Of a stretch of 64,000 bases of DNA, positions 30,005-40,174 are shown piece by piece. The stretch is from assembly GCA_022539475.1 (NCBI GenBank), contig VCMS01000146.1, forward strand, positions 1-64,000. The letters are read 5' to 3'. Under the pieces are notes generated by a model. The model ran no database searches. It had not been told where the DNA came from and saw nothing but the letters and a program-made list of their open reading frames with translations. Position numbers and translations under genes: made by a program. Each line of letters begins with the position of its first letter. Positions within the stretch are counted from its first letter, which is position 1. This DNA comes from Gracilaria domingensis (taxonomy: Eukaryota; Rhodophyta; Florideophyceae; Gracilariales; Gracilariaceae).

Positions 30005-32728
30005 TATAGCTGTGATCAAGAAGCAACGGAGCATAGCACTGATAGCATTCGTTGCGATGCCAAATCTGTTCGAATGTTGGTGGTAATGGTTGCGCAAGAG
30101 AAGAACGTTTGAGTGTCCTTGGTCATTGAAAAGCGGGTGTTCAAGTACAAACTTAAAAACCTCACAAAAATAGCGGATTCTATTGTGTTTGAACCTAAAG
30201 TGTGGAGGACATTGCAAAGAACTTTCTTTTATAACGCTAACTCATTTTGTTAGAACTTTAAAATGCAAGGGAAGTTAGTTTTATAACATGACTTTCTCAT
30301 TTAGTCGAATGTTTAGAATTGTGTAGACTTAAAATTGAGTGGCGTCGCTGTTGTACTCTACCTTTGTCATGGTGGGCAAATCGGCAAAGGTCATATCATT
30401 ACAGACTTTCTGGAAAAAGAACGTGTGTGCGGGACCATCTAAAACGTTGAAAAAGTACTCATCCTTTTTGGTGGCTAACAAGCGATGTTGGCAAGCATAG
30501 ATCGTAGTCGCAGAGCGTGAGTTCGCTAAAATGCGACAACCTTTGCTTTAGCGGTTTTCGTTAAAGTGCTAACATACGAAGTTCGCCCTAAGAGCGTCTT
30601 TGCCGGTAGAGCCATGACGTGCGGTTTCACTTAACTCTTTTCGGGTATCGAGATCTCTTTCACGTACCGGTTTTTTTTGAAAAGGTACATGGAAGAGGTG
30701 TTTTGACCTTATCCATGTATGAACGTTACAAAAAACAATCGAAAATTGAGGTATTCGGCGCCTCTAACATTGCTGGAATCACCTCAGGCTCACGAACACG
30801 GCACTGCTGTTGCGAGAGTTCTACCAGCAATGCAACGCACTGACAAAAGATTGATTTCTGATTGTTTCTTTGTAATTTCCGTACATGGAAGAGGTCCAAA
30901 ATCTCTTCCATGTACGGATTCGAAGATGCTTTGGAGCCATCACTCGCGATGAAGATATCTCTTGAAGCATAGAAGTGTTTAGCAACATCAAACGTAGTGC
31001 AACAGAAAGAAGAAAGCAGGATCTAGCTGCGTGCAGAAAATGACAAAGAAAGATTGAAAAAAAATGGAGATGCGCACGCGCGAAAAAGGCTAAAATTGAC
31101 CTATTCCATGTCCGCCCGACAAGGGTTAAGAGGCATGTCTGGCACGGCATTTGGCTCATTTTTCGAACGTGGTAAATTATGTTCACCTGTCTCAGCGTGC
31201 ATACTTTGTTTCTGAAGAGCAGAGATCAAAGGGCGCTGCTAAACAGCATCAAAATGGAACACCAAAACAGGCAAGATGTCCGTAAGGTTTCCGGCAGAAC
31301 TTTGATTGTTTCCAACGCGCGGGGTAGTCTTATCAAGGCAAGAAGCGGGACGACAATGGCGGCAGAGATATACACCATTCTCCATCGTGTCAAATGACGC
31401 ATCAATGGAATGGAGGAACCAAATATGAGTGATGAGGAAACGGTTAAAAGTTTCACAAGATTCCAAGTGAAGGAAGGATATGATGCCAGCTGGAACTTTA
31501 TATAGATTGTAGAGAGCGGCAACGCCAAGAGTCAGCTAGATTGCAAACAGCGGACCATTGAAGAAGTCGGGAGTCAGCGTAAATGTAGTGGATGAGAGGA
31601 ATCTATTAAGGGTAGAATCTACTTTTTCTTTACGCACAGGCGTGAGTTTGGTTGCAGATCTATTATCGTTTACAACTGGATACAATGACAAATTGTAGCC
31701 AGAAGTGTTGGCGAGGAGACGGCCGACTTTAGTAGTTGGTTCAACAACTAAAAACGAACGCTTGAGGCGATCATACTTAGCGGCACTGTATAAACGAGTA
31801 GACACAGACATATTGCAAACCAGAGTTTGCAATCACAAAGTAATGCAAAGCAATGTGCGAATGCAAATCTAGATTGTTGTGTAAACGCACGGAGTGGCTT
31901 TGGAGTCTATGTCTTCTACAATAAAGATAGGTCGGAAACTTTTGGTAGATGCGTCTCTTTGCATTCTTAGCAAAGCTAAGTTTATTGTAAACGTTAACTC
32001 CTATTCTAAACTGGCTCTTTTTTGCTATTGCGGTACGCGCGCGCTTGTACTAGAAGTAGTTGCTACTAGAGCTCACTGAGCTCGTTGTTGAGATCGAACC
32101 CTGCTGGACTCCAACAATGACAGTGACCGCAGCGTTCTACATATACGCCATCAATGAACGTTGTTGATCGCGGCACAACTTTTGCTCTCCTGTGAGACAA
32201 ATCATTCAAACAAAACTCCATCATGAGTTCCCTATTTGATTGCCGTTGGCTGAGCGACAAACTCAAATCCTTGTTGTGTATGAAAGTTCTTCGTTCCTTC
32301 CACAGCATATCTACAGCTCACGCTCCATCTGACCCGGGTGATCCTCCATCCATGCTAACTCAGATACACTGTTACCGAGATGTGTCACATTATCATGTTA
32401 CATGTACCTTAGCGTTATCGTTGGGATGGGCTACTAGCAGTGAATCTCAAAAACGTCCACTAAGCGCGCATTCCTTCGTCAGTGCCGTGAATTTGGCAAC
32501 GAGCACCGTGCAAGCGTCAAAGTCTTCTGCGTTGCTGCGCTTATCCAAACTTCTCATGTCGAGTGTTCCTCCTTTTGGGGTTTGAATCGCTTTAAAAGGC
32601 CGCCGTCGACTCCTTGGACACCTCCACCGACACACGCCTGAACATCACAACATCTGATTCAACTTCGCTCCTTGCAGTTTATTTCCGTCGCATATTCGAT
32701 CGCTTTGCAATCTCACACCACCTTAACC
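30005..32728. other. No convincing gene
   Basis: About 2.7 kb of mostly AT-rich sequence. A perfect 15-bp-stem hairpin sits at 30879-30917, and one arm's motif (TACATGGAAGAGGT) recurs near 30685. Minus-strand open stretches at 31832-31536 and 31528-31226 look mildly protein-like but show no domain. The start of a secreted protein gene follows at 32729. Confidence 0.4.
30879..30917. repeat. Perfect hairpin, 15-bp stem, 9-base loop
   Basis: CCGTACATGGAAGAG and its exact reverse complement. No poly-T tract follows; function unknown. Confidence 0.85.
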
Positions 32729-33430
32729 ATGAAGTTCACATTGGCTCTCGCGCTTTGCATTTACGCCGCTAACGCTGCAGTCGTTCCTTCAGTCCGACAA
32801 GCAGGAGCCGGAGGAAATGGAGGAGATGGTGTCAACATTGGAACCGGAGGAACTGGTGGTATTGGAGGAGATGGTGGTGATGGAGGACTAGGAATTGGAG
32901 ACGGCGGAGCTGGTGGTAATGGTGGAACTGGTACCATTGTTGGCGACTTCGCATTCGGTGGATTTGGTGGTGAAGGTGGCCGAGGAGGTGACTCACTCTT
33001 CATCGGTGATGGTGGCGCAGGAGGTGCAGGTGGTGACGGCGCTCTCTACGGTGACTTCGGATATGGTGGCGTTGGTGGACGTGGTGGCGATGGTGGTGAG
33101 GGAGGTTTGATCTTCGGTATTGGCAGCGGTGGCAACGGAGGAAATGGCGGTCGCGGTCTCCTCGAAGGTGACGTCGGTGTCGGCGGCATCGGAGGAGAGG
33201 GTGGAAATGGTGGTGGTGCCTTCTTTGGCCTTGGCGGCGACGGTGGTGCCGGTGGTGCCGGTGGTCTCTTCGGCGACTTCGGATTCGGCGGCCAAGGTGG
33301 AGATGGTGGCGACGGTGGCATCGGATTCGAGGGTGGAGCTGGTGGAGATGGTGGTGCTGGTGTTCTCAGCGGCGAATTCGGTGTTGGTGGAGTTGGTGGC
33401 GAAGGTGGTGATGGAGGTGACCAGATCTAA
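32729..33430 (+). CDS. Secreted glycine-rich GGDGG-repeat protein
   Basis: Starts at [16 protein letters not shown], a clear signal peptide; an in-frame ATG 19 codons upstream would bury it, so I prefer 32729. The mature part (about 215 residues) is almost entirely GGDGG/GGNGG/GGAGG pentads. Interspersed at about 45-residue spacing are GDFGFGG/GDVGVGG-type motifs (GDFAFGG, GDFGYGG, GDVGVGG, GDFGFGG, GEFGVGG), so a longer period overlies the pentads. Probably a structural cell-wall or extracellular-matrix protein that binds water or metal through its Asp residues; this is inferred from composition. Single exon. Related in style to the genes at 38666, 53079 and 56024. Confidence 0.8.
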   Translation: MKFTLALALCIYAANAAVVPSVRQAGAGGNGGDGVNIGTGGTGGIGGDGGDGGLGIGDGGAGGNGGTGTIVGDFAFGGFGGEGGRGGDSLFIGDGGAGGAGGDGALYGDFGYGGVGGRGGDGGEGGLIFGIGSGGNGGNGGRGLLEGDVGVGGIGGEGGNGGGAFFGLGGDGGAGGAGGLFGDFGFGGQGGDGGDGGIGFEGGAGGDGGAGVLSGEFGVGGVGGEGGDGGDQI

Positions 33431-35816
33431 GAAGATGGCTTGGTTTTTGGTACTGAACGTAGCTGATGTTGTTTACGATCGCGGTTTGTGCAATCTGCTA
33501 GTTGGCGTCTAGAAACTTGATCGTAGACAATGGTGTAAAGCACTAGCAATCTACTGTTGACTTTCAACTTTCTCCGCAGTTCAGGTTTCTGTCCGGGACC
33601 AAGGCGGACTCCCAGGTGGAAGGTGCAATAGGTGCGATATCTCGGCCAATGCGTGAGACGTGGAAGAGGCCTTCATGCGGAGAACTGCTCCGCTTTGGTA
33701 CCGCATCACAACTAGCTACGCAGGCAATATGCGTGGAACAAATTCAAAAGCGCTCCACGCTGCATGCATGCAGGCCACATGGGCTTTGTGCTACCTTCGT
33801 ACAACGCTAAAATCATGAACGAGCTGGCTAACCTTCTTGATCAGTTAGTAGTACTCTGTTTAAACCTTTATTCGGCAAAGAAATGCGGCGAACTGGGCAA
33901 GTCTCACGTGGTAAGGGCCCTTGCGCAGACGCGGTCATGACCTTGACCAGACAGTGAATTCTCCTAGAAAACAGTTGACAGTCAGCTTGACAGTGATTAC
34001 GCACTCTTTAATTTTAAAAAGAATTAAAATTTGAAAGGCAAGTTCGATTGTATCACATCGAGTGATCCAATTCATTTTGGTGCACTCCTTTTCAGACTAG
34101 CGAGCTGCCATTTATCAAAGGTGTAGATCTGGACTATCAGTGCAAGTCGGTCTAGGTCGCGGTGTGCAAGCGGAAATCCCCTCCATGAGAAATATCATAA
34201 TAATAATAATATTATTATTATTATGACTTGATATTACAAGGTCATACTCTACTCTTCTCGGAATTTGGGTCCCGCGCTGACCATGACAGAAGCAGAAGAG
34301 GATCTTGATTAAGCTTGAAGCGCTAAATCGACGACGCGATGCGTTCGCGCCTGCTATTGAGGCGAACAGCCCTGCATCGTGGTGCAACGCTCAATTTTTG
34401 GAAATCGGTTTCACCCGTTTCTTTGCACAGAATAAGGCAGATGAAAGATTCTTCTACATCATAAATTCAATGAATGTTTTGGATGTTTCAAGTTTCGTGC
34501 GGGTTAATGGAGAGCTCCATCCAGACGTTTGTACTCGTGATGTTTTCCCCTTCAACGAGTTGATGCGACTAACTTTAGCTATGCTGCACTGCGTGGAAAC
34601 TCGTGTTGCAAAAGAGTAAGCGGTTTATTGGATTCGCACGCTTCACACATGGTGGCTTACCAGAACTGATTTGAAATGAATTTGACCCCTTCAAAAGCCC
34701 GCCGTGATCAGGGCCTCATAGTTAATTCAGTGATGTGAAGAGGCTCCTTTTGCTACGCTACTCCTTTCTATTAGAAAAAGGAGGCCACTAGATACCCATG
34801 GTAAGCTACAATATCGTCATCTAGATCTATCGGTATCGAGAAGATGCTATCCTTAGGATGCCCGCTGTATCCCAGATACGACTCATTCCTCGCATTTTAA
34901 ATGAACACCTCTGACGCACATCATCAGCAAACCACACGTAAAGAAGGGAACGCATCGGTCAGAGTGGCATGAACCCTAAGACGTACAAAACAGAAAACCG
35001 CTCTCTTCCGCCACGCTCATCAATTCTTTCAGGGACACATCGCCCGGCACTTGTGCCTCTGACGTGTGACTTTCCGAAACCGATCACAGTCCACGCAGCT
35101 CTTGAAATAGCACTCAGCAAATCTTTCATCCCCGCTCAATTCAATACTACCTCAAATGGACGCAAATGCAAATTTAATCACGAATTGAAACTTCGAACGC
35201 GTTGTGCGACGTGTCGACCTCATAAATGCGCTTCACGGTAAACCCGCTTTGTCAATTCGCCACGTTCGCTCGTTAGCACGCTCGCGGTGCGGGTTGCTCA
35301 CCAACTGAGGTCAGTTACGATCAACCCTCCACCGTCAAGCCGTCAAGCTGTGTTCAATCGCCACGCATCATAGTCGTTCATGGAGCGTTTGCCCACGTCG
35401 AGGCTCGTGATTGTAGAGCACGACCATTCCTCATAACTTTATGTCAATTCATCTCTTTCATACCTCATTTACATGGAATCTTCTGTTTCTTTTATTGTAC
35501 GGTTGCCACGCTTTTTGCGGTCAATGTTCCCCATATCCTAAATGGCGATTCTCCTATCCCTCGTAGCAGCTCCGCCTATTTATGTACTTCCATGGCGTTG
35601 TATGTTGTTTCATTCGCAGTCAAGTTGGGTACCGGTGCATCTGTCTCACAGGTCAACTTTTCTATATTAGCGAGGAATGCTCCTCTCTCGTGTCCTCTCG
35701 TCGAACTCTCTTCATCACAGCACAAAAAACCTCAGGCTTCTCCAGAGCAACTTTTCTAGCTTTCCACACCTCCGTTCTCGAGCGCCCTAGCCCGTGTTTC
35801 TATTTTCTTGTGAACC
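33431..35816. other. No convincing gene
   Basis: About 2.4 kb. Holds an (ATA)n/(TAT)n palindromic microsatellite at about 34189-34234. A plus-strand open frame at 34305-34619 (104 residues) has no recognisable domain. The 5' leader of the CAP-domain gene is at the right end. Confidence 0.4.
34189..34234. repeat. Palindromic ATA/TAT microsatellite
   Basis: About six ATA units followed by their reverse complement, with AATATC/GATATT extending the arms. Cruciform- and slippage-prone. Confidence 0.7.
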
Positions 35817-36601
35817 ATGGCCATCTTCAAGATTCTTCTTTCCTTTGCGCTCGCTGCCTCTGCAGTAGCATTTCCATGCCGTACCATGGGAGGCACTACA
35901 ATCTATCCGTATGCGTACTTTACGTCCAATCCAATGCGAAGCAGGGACGCAAAGCTCGTTATTGGTAGAGCTCCGGAGGAATCCGCAGAGGCTGAAGATG
36001 AGGATATGGTGATCACTCCCGCACCGGCCACCGTTGAGGAAGAGACCACAGTGGCACCAACCACAACCATGCCACGGACCACTATGTCGAGGCGGCGCAC
36101 CACTACGACCAGACCCCCGACAACCATGGCCCCAACAACTATGGCACCCACAACCACTGCCGCTACTATGGCACCGACCACCATGGCGCCGTCGACCATG
36201 TCGACCGATTCTTCAATGCGCCGAACGACTCAATGGCGAAGCAAATCTGTGTGGCGTGTGCGAAGGAGAACTTTGATGAGGTGAATCGATACAGGGCCAG
36301 TCTCGGTCTTTCTCAGTTGAGGTGGAACGACAAGATGGCGGCCGAAGCAGCTGCGCATAGCAAGGATATGTTCGAGAGAAACTACTTTGAACATAGCGAT
36401 CTTCCGTATTGGGAGAACATTGCGTACAACAGGGGATCGAACAGATGGGATGACATTGCGGGTGGATTCTTCACGCAGTGGAAGAACAGCCCTGGACATG
36501 ATGCTAACATGAAGAGAGATGGACATGTGTGTGGTGGTGTTGGTATTTACGGTGATGGTAACAAGTTCTACGGTACGCAGGTGTTCACGAATAGGTGTTA
36601 A
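35817..36601 (+). CDS. Secreted CAP/SCP (PR-1-like) protein with Thr-rich linker, frame-disrupted
   Basis: The first frame (35817-36284) starts with the signal peptide MAIFKILLSFALAASAVA, then an acidic stretch and a mucin-like TTMAPTTMAPTTT linker. The second frame (to 36601) carries a CAP domain: FDEVNRYRASLGLSQLRWND, HSKDMFERNYFEHSD, YWENIAYN, WKNSPGHDANM and a final Cys. The Cys pairs and the GHD His are those of the SCP fold, which binds sterols or lipids or acts extracellularly in defence. The switch between frames lies in the linker, roughly 36100-36210. No GT-AG pair that I tried restores frame, so a one-base indel (real or assembly) is likely. If real, the copy would secrete only a linker. 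Confidence 0.75.
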
Positions 36602-36889
36602 GTTGGCTCGGCCATTTTTTGCACCCTTGGGCATTAGATTGATGAGATGAGAAGCAGTTGTTGTACGGGTCGGTGGTAGCTCTATTTTGTAGTTGATCGT
36701 ATCCAAACTTATATCGATATTACGAAAGGCCATAACTTTTGTGAATAACAAGCATGGCGTAAAAGATTTACATGTTCCATTTGTACATTGCGTTTGAAAC
36801 ACTTGTGAACGATGGGGGACATGTACATTGCTGAGGTTATAACGGTCGCGGTTGCGACAATTGGCGATAAAGTATAAGTAAGAGTTTTA
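36602..36889. other. Intergenic before the LINE tail; nothing recognised
   Basis: 3' flank of the CAP-domain gene; no motif beyond ordinary A/T-rich sequence. Confidence 0.4.
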
Positions 36890-37115
36890 CATCCAGTAGC
36901 TTCCTACCTTAACGGACGGATCGAACGGTGCGTGTGTGGCACAAATGTCAAAAGAGACGCGGAACATGTCGTCCTACGCTGCCCGCTGACAAACGCCTCA
37001 CGCCGAGAAACACTACCTTCAATGGCCGAAAGGCAAAATCTTAGTCTTCCAGAGATGATTAGACAATTTCCGCACAGAATGTTGGCCTTCTTAAAGAGAG
37101 AAAACTTTCTGTAGA
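36890..37115 (+). mobile_element. LINE (non-LTR retrotransposon) 3' tail fragment
   Basis: The frame reads CVCGTNVKRDAEHVVLRCPL, then RRETLPSMAER and FPHRMLAFLKRENF. The CxC...H...C cluster and following helix are the zinc-knuckle end of LINE reverse-transcriptase proteins. Only the last ~65 codons are present, consistent with 5' truncation. A purine-rich AAGAAGAAGAAGATAAG tract at about 37160-37176 may be its 3' tail. Confidence 0.65.
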
Positions 37116-37527
37116 AAGTTTTACTACAACTTAGGAATTAGAAGTTGTTGTCCACAGTAAAGAAGAAGAAGATAAGTAAGAGTTATGTGTGAGGGTTGTG
37201 AGTGCTGAGAAGGAAGCTTCAGACCGCACACATGGTGGTGAGCAATGAAAAGGTGAGTGAGAGCGGTAGCAAGGCTTTAGCATGAGCAGGTACACGTACT
37301 CGTGTACGTTTGCAGGACGTGAATACGTGACGTACCCTTGCTCGCGAGCAGCAACGGGGCAACGGGGCACGCTGAGTCCTGGGTGGGCTAGCGCTCGTAC
37401 CCTTGAAAGTGCTTTGGCTTGTGAAGAACAGCGTTTCGACCTGAATGCAGAGCAGGTGGGGCGTCGAGAATTGAGCCTGATCCTGGGGGGAAGAAGTGTA
37501 AGACAACCAAAAAGACAGCGGAGGTTT
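37116..37527. other. Intergenic, no gene seen
   Basis: Downstream flank of the LINE tail up to the tRNA gene. Short open frames on both strands, none protein-like. Confidence 0.4.
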
Positions 37528-37606
37528 GAAAGCGGTGAGATTCGAACTCACGCCCCGGAGGACTAGTGCCTTAAACTAGCGCCTTAGACCACTCGGCCAC
37601 GCTTCC
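37528..37606 (-). tRNA. tRNA-Leu (anticodon AAG)
   Basis: Reads on the minus strand with a 7-bp acceptor stem (GGAAGCG/CGCTTTC, one G-U), D arm TGGCCGAGTGGTCTAAGGC, anticodon stem CTAGT/ACTAG around loop TTAAGGC (anticodon AAG, reads CTT), a variable arm, and T arm GTGAG-TTCGAAT-CTCAC. GGTTCGAAT-type B box and TGGCCGAGTGG A box are present. No intron and no encoded CCA. The variable arm is a little short for a class II tRNA. Confidence 0.93.
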
Positions 37607-37907
37607 GTCCCGGGCGGCTGCAAATCGCGTGCATTTTGAAGCGGCGCGCTCGGCAAACCACGCGCCGCCTCCGCCACGTGTCGGGCGCAGAGCGCGCGGC
37701 GCGCCAGTGACGCCATTGTGTGTGGATTGCACACGGCGGGCGCGCTGCGCTTCTGGCGGCCGCGTGCCACACGCGCAGAAGTGCTCCACGACGATCCGCC
37801 CCGCGCCCCTCGCCTCCGCCTCCGCCTGCGCATTTCTCTCCGCCCCTCCGCCGCCGTGTTCCGGCCGCGTCCGGCACCTGCGCACCGCCGCCGCCTCCTC
37901 CCCCCCA

Positions 37908-37990
37908 ATGGACCACTTCCGCGAGCAGGACGCCGCCGTCACGCCGCGCCAAAACGGCCACCCGCCGCCCAGAAAGCGGCCGCGCGCCGA

Positions 37991-38033
<43 letters not shown>

Positions 38034-38672
38034 GACGACGAGCGCGCGCCGCCTTCGACCGCCGTGTCGGCGCTGCTCAGCGTGTCCAAGTCGCAGGCGC
38101 AGCCGGTGGACACGGCGTCGGCGGCCGCCGCGGTGCACTCGCTACTGCGCTCGGTAGGCGAGGACCCGGCGCGCCCCGGGCTGCGGAGCACGCCGCGCCG
38201 CGTGGCCGACATGTTCTCCGAGCTGCTGTCGGGCTACCGCACGGACGCCGCCAAGCTGCTCAACGGCGCGCTGTTCGAGGAGGCGGCCAACGACCTGGTG
38301 CTGCTGCGCAACCTGCGCTTCTTCTCCATGTGCGAGCACCATTTACTCACCTTCTCCGGCCGCGTGCATGTGGCGTACGTGCCGGCGGGGCGCGTCATCG
38401 GGCTCAGCAAGGTGCCGCGCATCGTCGAGATGTTCGCCAGGCGGCTGCAGCTGCAGGAGCGCCTCACCGCGCAGATCGCCGAGTTCCTCAACCACGTGCT
38501 GCAGCCCTCCGCGCTGGCCGTCGTCATCGACGGCTCGCACCTGTGCGCCACCATTCGCGGCGTGCGCAGCCCGGAAGCCTCCGTCACCACCTCCGTCATG
38601 CTCGGCGACTTCAAGCACGACGCCGCGCTCCGCACCCAGTTCTGGAGCCAGCTGCGAAGCGCGTCTCAATAA
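37908..38672 (+). CDS. folE: GTP cyclohydrolase I
   Basis: Opens GTP to dihydroneopterin triphosphate, the first step to folate and tetrahydrobiopterin. 254 residues from the ATG at 37908; an in-frame upstream ATG at 37629 would add 93 mostly Ala/Arg/Pro residues starting 23 bases from the tRNA gene. The catalytic domain spans about residues 65-250: CEHH (C142, H144, H145) and C213 in LCATIRGV are the zinc ligands and catalytic His; [23 protein letters not shown] is the family core (residues about 165-190). A basic patch followed by a DADADA tract from a GCCGAC repeat (37994-38030) makes the N-terminus unusual. Very GC-rich. The stop codon lies within an AATAAA at 38668-38673. It overlaps the convergent neighbour by 7 bp. 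Confidence 0.93.
37994..38030. repeat. GCCGAC hexanucleotide microsatellite
   Basis: About six in-frame units encoding Asp-Ala repeats in the GTP cyclohydrolase N-terminus; likely length-variable between strains. Confidence 0.85.
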
Positions 38673-40174
38673 ACCGCCCTTTGCGCGCGTCTCACGTCGC
38701 GCACCACCCCCGCGCCGTGCCGCCCATCTCGTCCGCACGGTCTTCCCCCCCGCCCGCCGCGCCCGCCCCTCCCGCCGTTTCCGCCGTCACCTCCCAGCCC
38801 GCCGCCAAACGCATCGCCTCCATCGCCCCCATCCCCAAACGTTCCCCCATCTCCGCCCATGCCCCCCATCCCCGTCCCGAGCGCGGCGCCGCCGTCGCCG
38901 CCGTCGCCACTGCGTCCGCCATCACCGCCATCGCCCCCGCTATGCCCATCTCCCCCATCACCCCCGTCCCCGAGCGCCCCTCCATCGCCGCCGTCGCCTC
39001 CATCCCCCCCGTTGAGCAACCCTGCCGCGCCGAGGCCGCCGTGTCCTCCATCGCCGCCGTCGCCTCTGCCGACGCCGTCTCCTCCGTCTCCCCCGTCGCC
39101 GGCGGAGCTGGTCTGGTGGAATGCATCGCCGCCTTCCCCGCCCTGCCCACCGTCTCCAAGGAATCCCCCGTCTCCTCCATCACCGCCATCACCACCCGCA
39201 CTCATGGACTGTAGCGCGTCACCTCCGTCGCCGCCAGCACCCCCATCTCCGATGACACCACTGTTCCCACCGTCACCACCGTCGCCGGCCTGACTCATTG
39301 TCTCCATGGCATGGCCTCCATCCCCACCGTCCCCGCCGTTGCCTAACGCACCACCAGCACCACCGTCTCCACCATCACCAGCCTGTCCCCTCCCCATCAG
39401 CGAGCTCCCACCATCCCCTCCGTCACCGCCATTACCAACTCCGAATCCCAGCCCCTCAATATCCACACCCCCACCAGCGCCACCCTCTCCTCCGTTACCG
39501 CCAATCCCTCCAGGCCCAGTGGCTTCCCCTCCGCTTCCCCCCATTCCGCCTTCGCCACCTCCAAGTCCACCGCCTCCACCCCGTCCCCCTTGCACGACAC
39601 CTGCGCCGCCTTGCCCACCAACGCCACCAGGCGCCCCGAGTCCACCGGCACCCCCATTTCCACCTGCTCCTCCTAAATCTCCGCTACCGCCACTTCCACC
39701 ATTACCACCGCGTCCACCGGGTCCGCCCATACCGCCGTTGCCACCATTTCCGCCTGTCGTGAGGGGTAGAGTGGGTGTTGGTTCTGTTTGAGGAGCGATT
39801 GCTGTTATAGGCGTTCCCACTGGCGCTTCGGGAATGAATCCGTTTGCAGGTGACGATTCGAATGTCGTGCCAGTTGTGTCGTGTGGTGCGTTTGGGGTTT
39901 GCTGTGATGCAAAGGGAGTAAGGGTCGGGTCCAGTCCTGGAGCTTGCTGCTGTGGGAAAGCCTGCTCTTGCCAACTACCTTGCGTGGGTATAATTTCTGG
40001 TTCTTGTGCTGGATTGGCGCTCGTTTCTACGTCCAAGGCCGCCGCCGCTTGCGCCGCCGATTTCCTTTTCCGCAATGCTTCGCAGTCCTCCGGAGATAAA
40101 TCTGGCGGTCTAAGCACAGATGCATTGGCCAGAAGCAGGAGGTTTAGTATTACGATTGACCTTATAGCTCGCAT
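38666..40174 (-). CDS. Secreted glycine-rich GGDGG-repeat protein (502 residues)
   Basis: Starts [19 protein letters not shown], a signal peptide, then a Gln/Pro/Thr-rich non-repetitive segment to about residue 140, then GGNGG/GGDGG/GGAGG repeats to about residue 490. It ends with a basic tail. The repeats have regular longer periods of about 25-40 residues ([11 protein letters not shown]..., [13 protein letters not shown]...). Likely extracellular structural protein; function inferred from composition. It runs tail-to-tail into GTP cyclohydrolase I with a 7-bp coding overlap. The plus-strand Pro/Ser-rich frame over the same bases is a shadow. Confidence 0.8.
   Translation of the reverse strand: MRAIRSIVILNLLLLANASVLRPPDLSPEDCEALRKRKSAAQAAAALDVETSANPAQEPEIIPTQGSWQEQAFPQQQAPGLDPTLTPFASQQTPNAPHDTTGTTFESSPANGFIPEAPVGTPITAIAPQTEPTPTLPLTTGGNGGNGGMGGPGGRGGNGGSGGSGDLGGAGGNGGAGGLGAPGGVGGQGGAGVVQGGRGGGGGLGGGEGGMGGSGGEATGPGGIGGNGGEGGAGGGVDIEGLGFGVGNGGDGGDGGSSLMGRGQAGDGGDGGAGGALGNGGDGGDGGHAMETMSQAGDGGDGGNSGVIGDGGAGGDGGDALQSMSAGGDGGDGGDGGFLGDGGQGGEGGDAFHQTSSAGDGGDGGDGVGRGDGGDGGHGGLGAAGLLNGGDGGDGGDGGALGDGGDGGDGHSGGDGGDGGRSGDGGDGGAALGTGMGGMGGDGGTFGDGGDGGDAFGGGLGGDGGNGGRGGRGGRGGRPCGRDGRHGAGVVRDVRRAQRAVY

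Noticed and set aside
31905-31935. CTTCTACAATAAAGA shared with 61634-61655 as evidence of a common LTR
   Set aside because: Only about 15 bases match and the flanks do not; too short to support a repeat family.
32729-33430. GGDGG array as RTX calcium-binding repeats
   Set aside because: RTX needs a nine-residue GGxGxDxUx period; here the period is five residues with Asp and Asn alternating, and there is no type I secretion context.
37718-39214. 498-codon plus-strand frame overlapping GTP cyclohydrolase
   Set aside because: An out-of-frame shadow in very GC-rich DNA; Ala/Arg-rich without domains, while the other frame carries a complete GTP cyclohydrolase I.
38859-39791. Long plus-strand Pro/Ser-rich frames over 38.8-39.8 kb
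   Set aside because: They are the antisense of the GGDGG array at 38666-40174 (Gly codons read backwards as Pro/Ser/Thr). The minus strand has a signal peptide and a coherent repeat.
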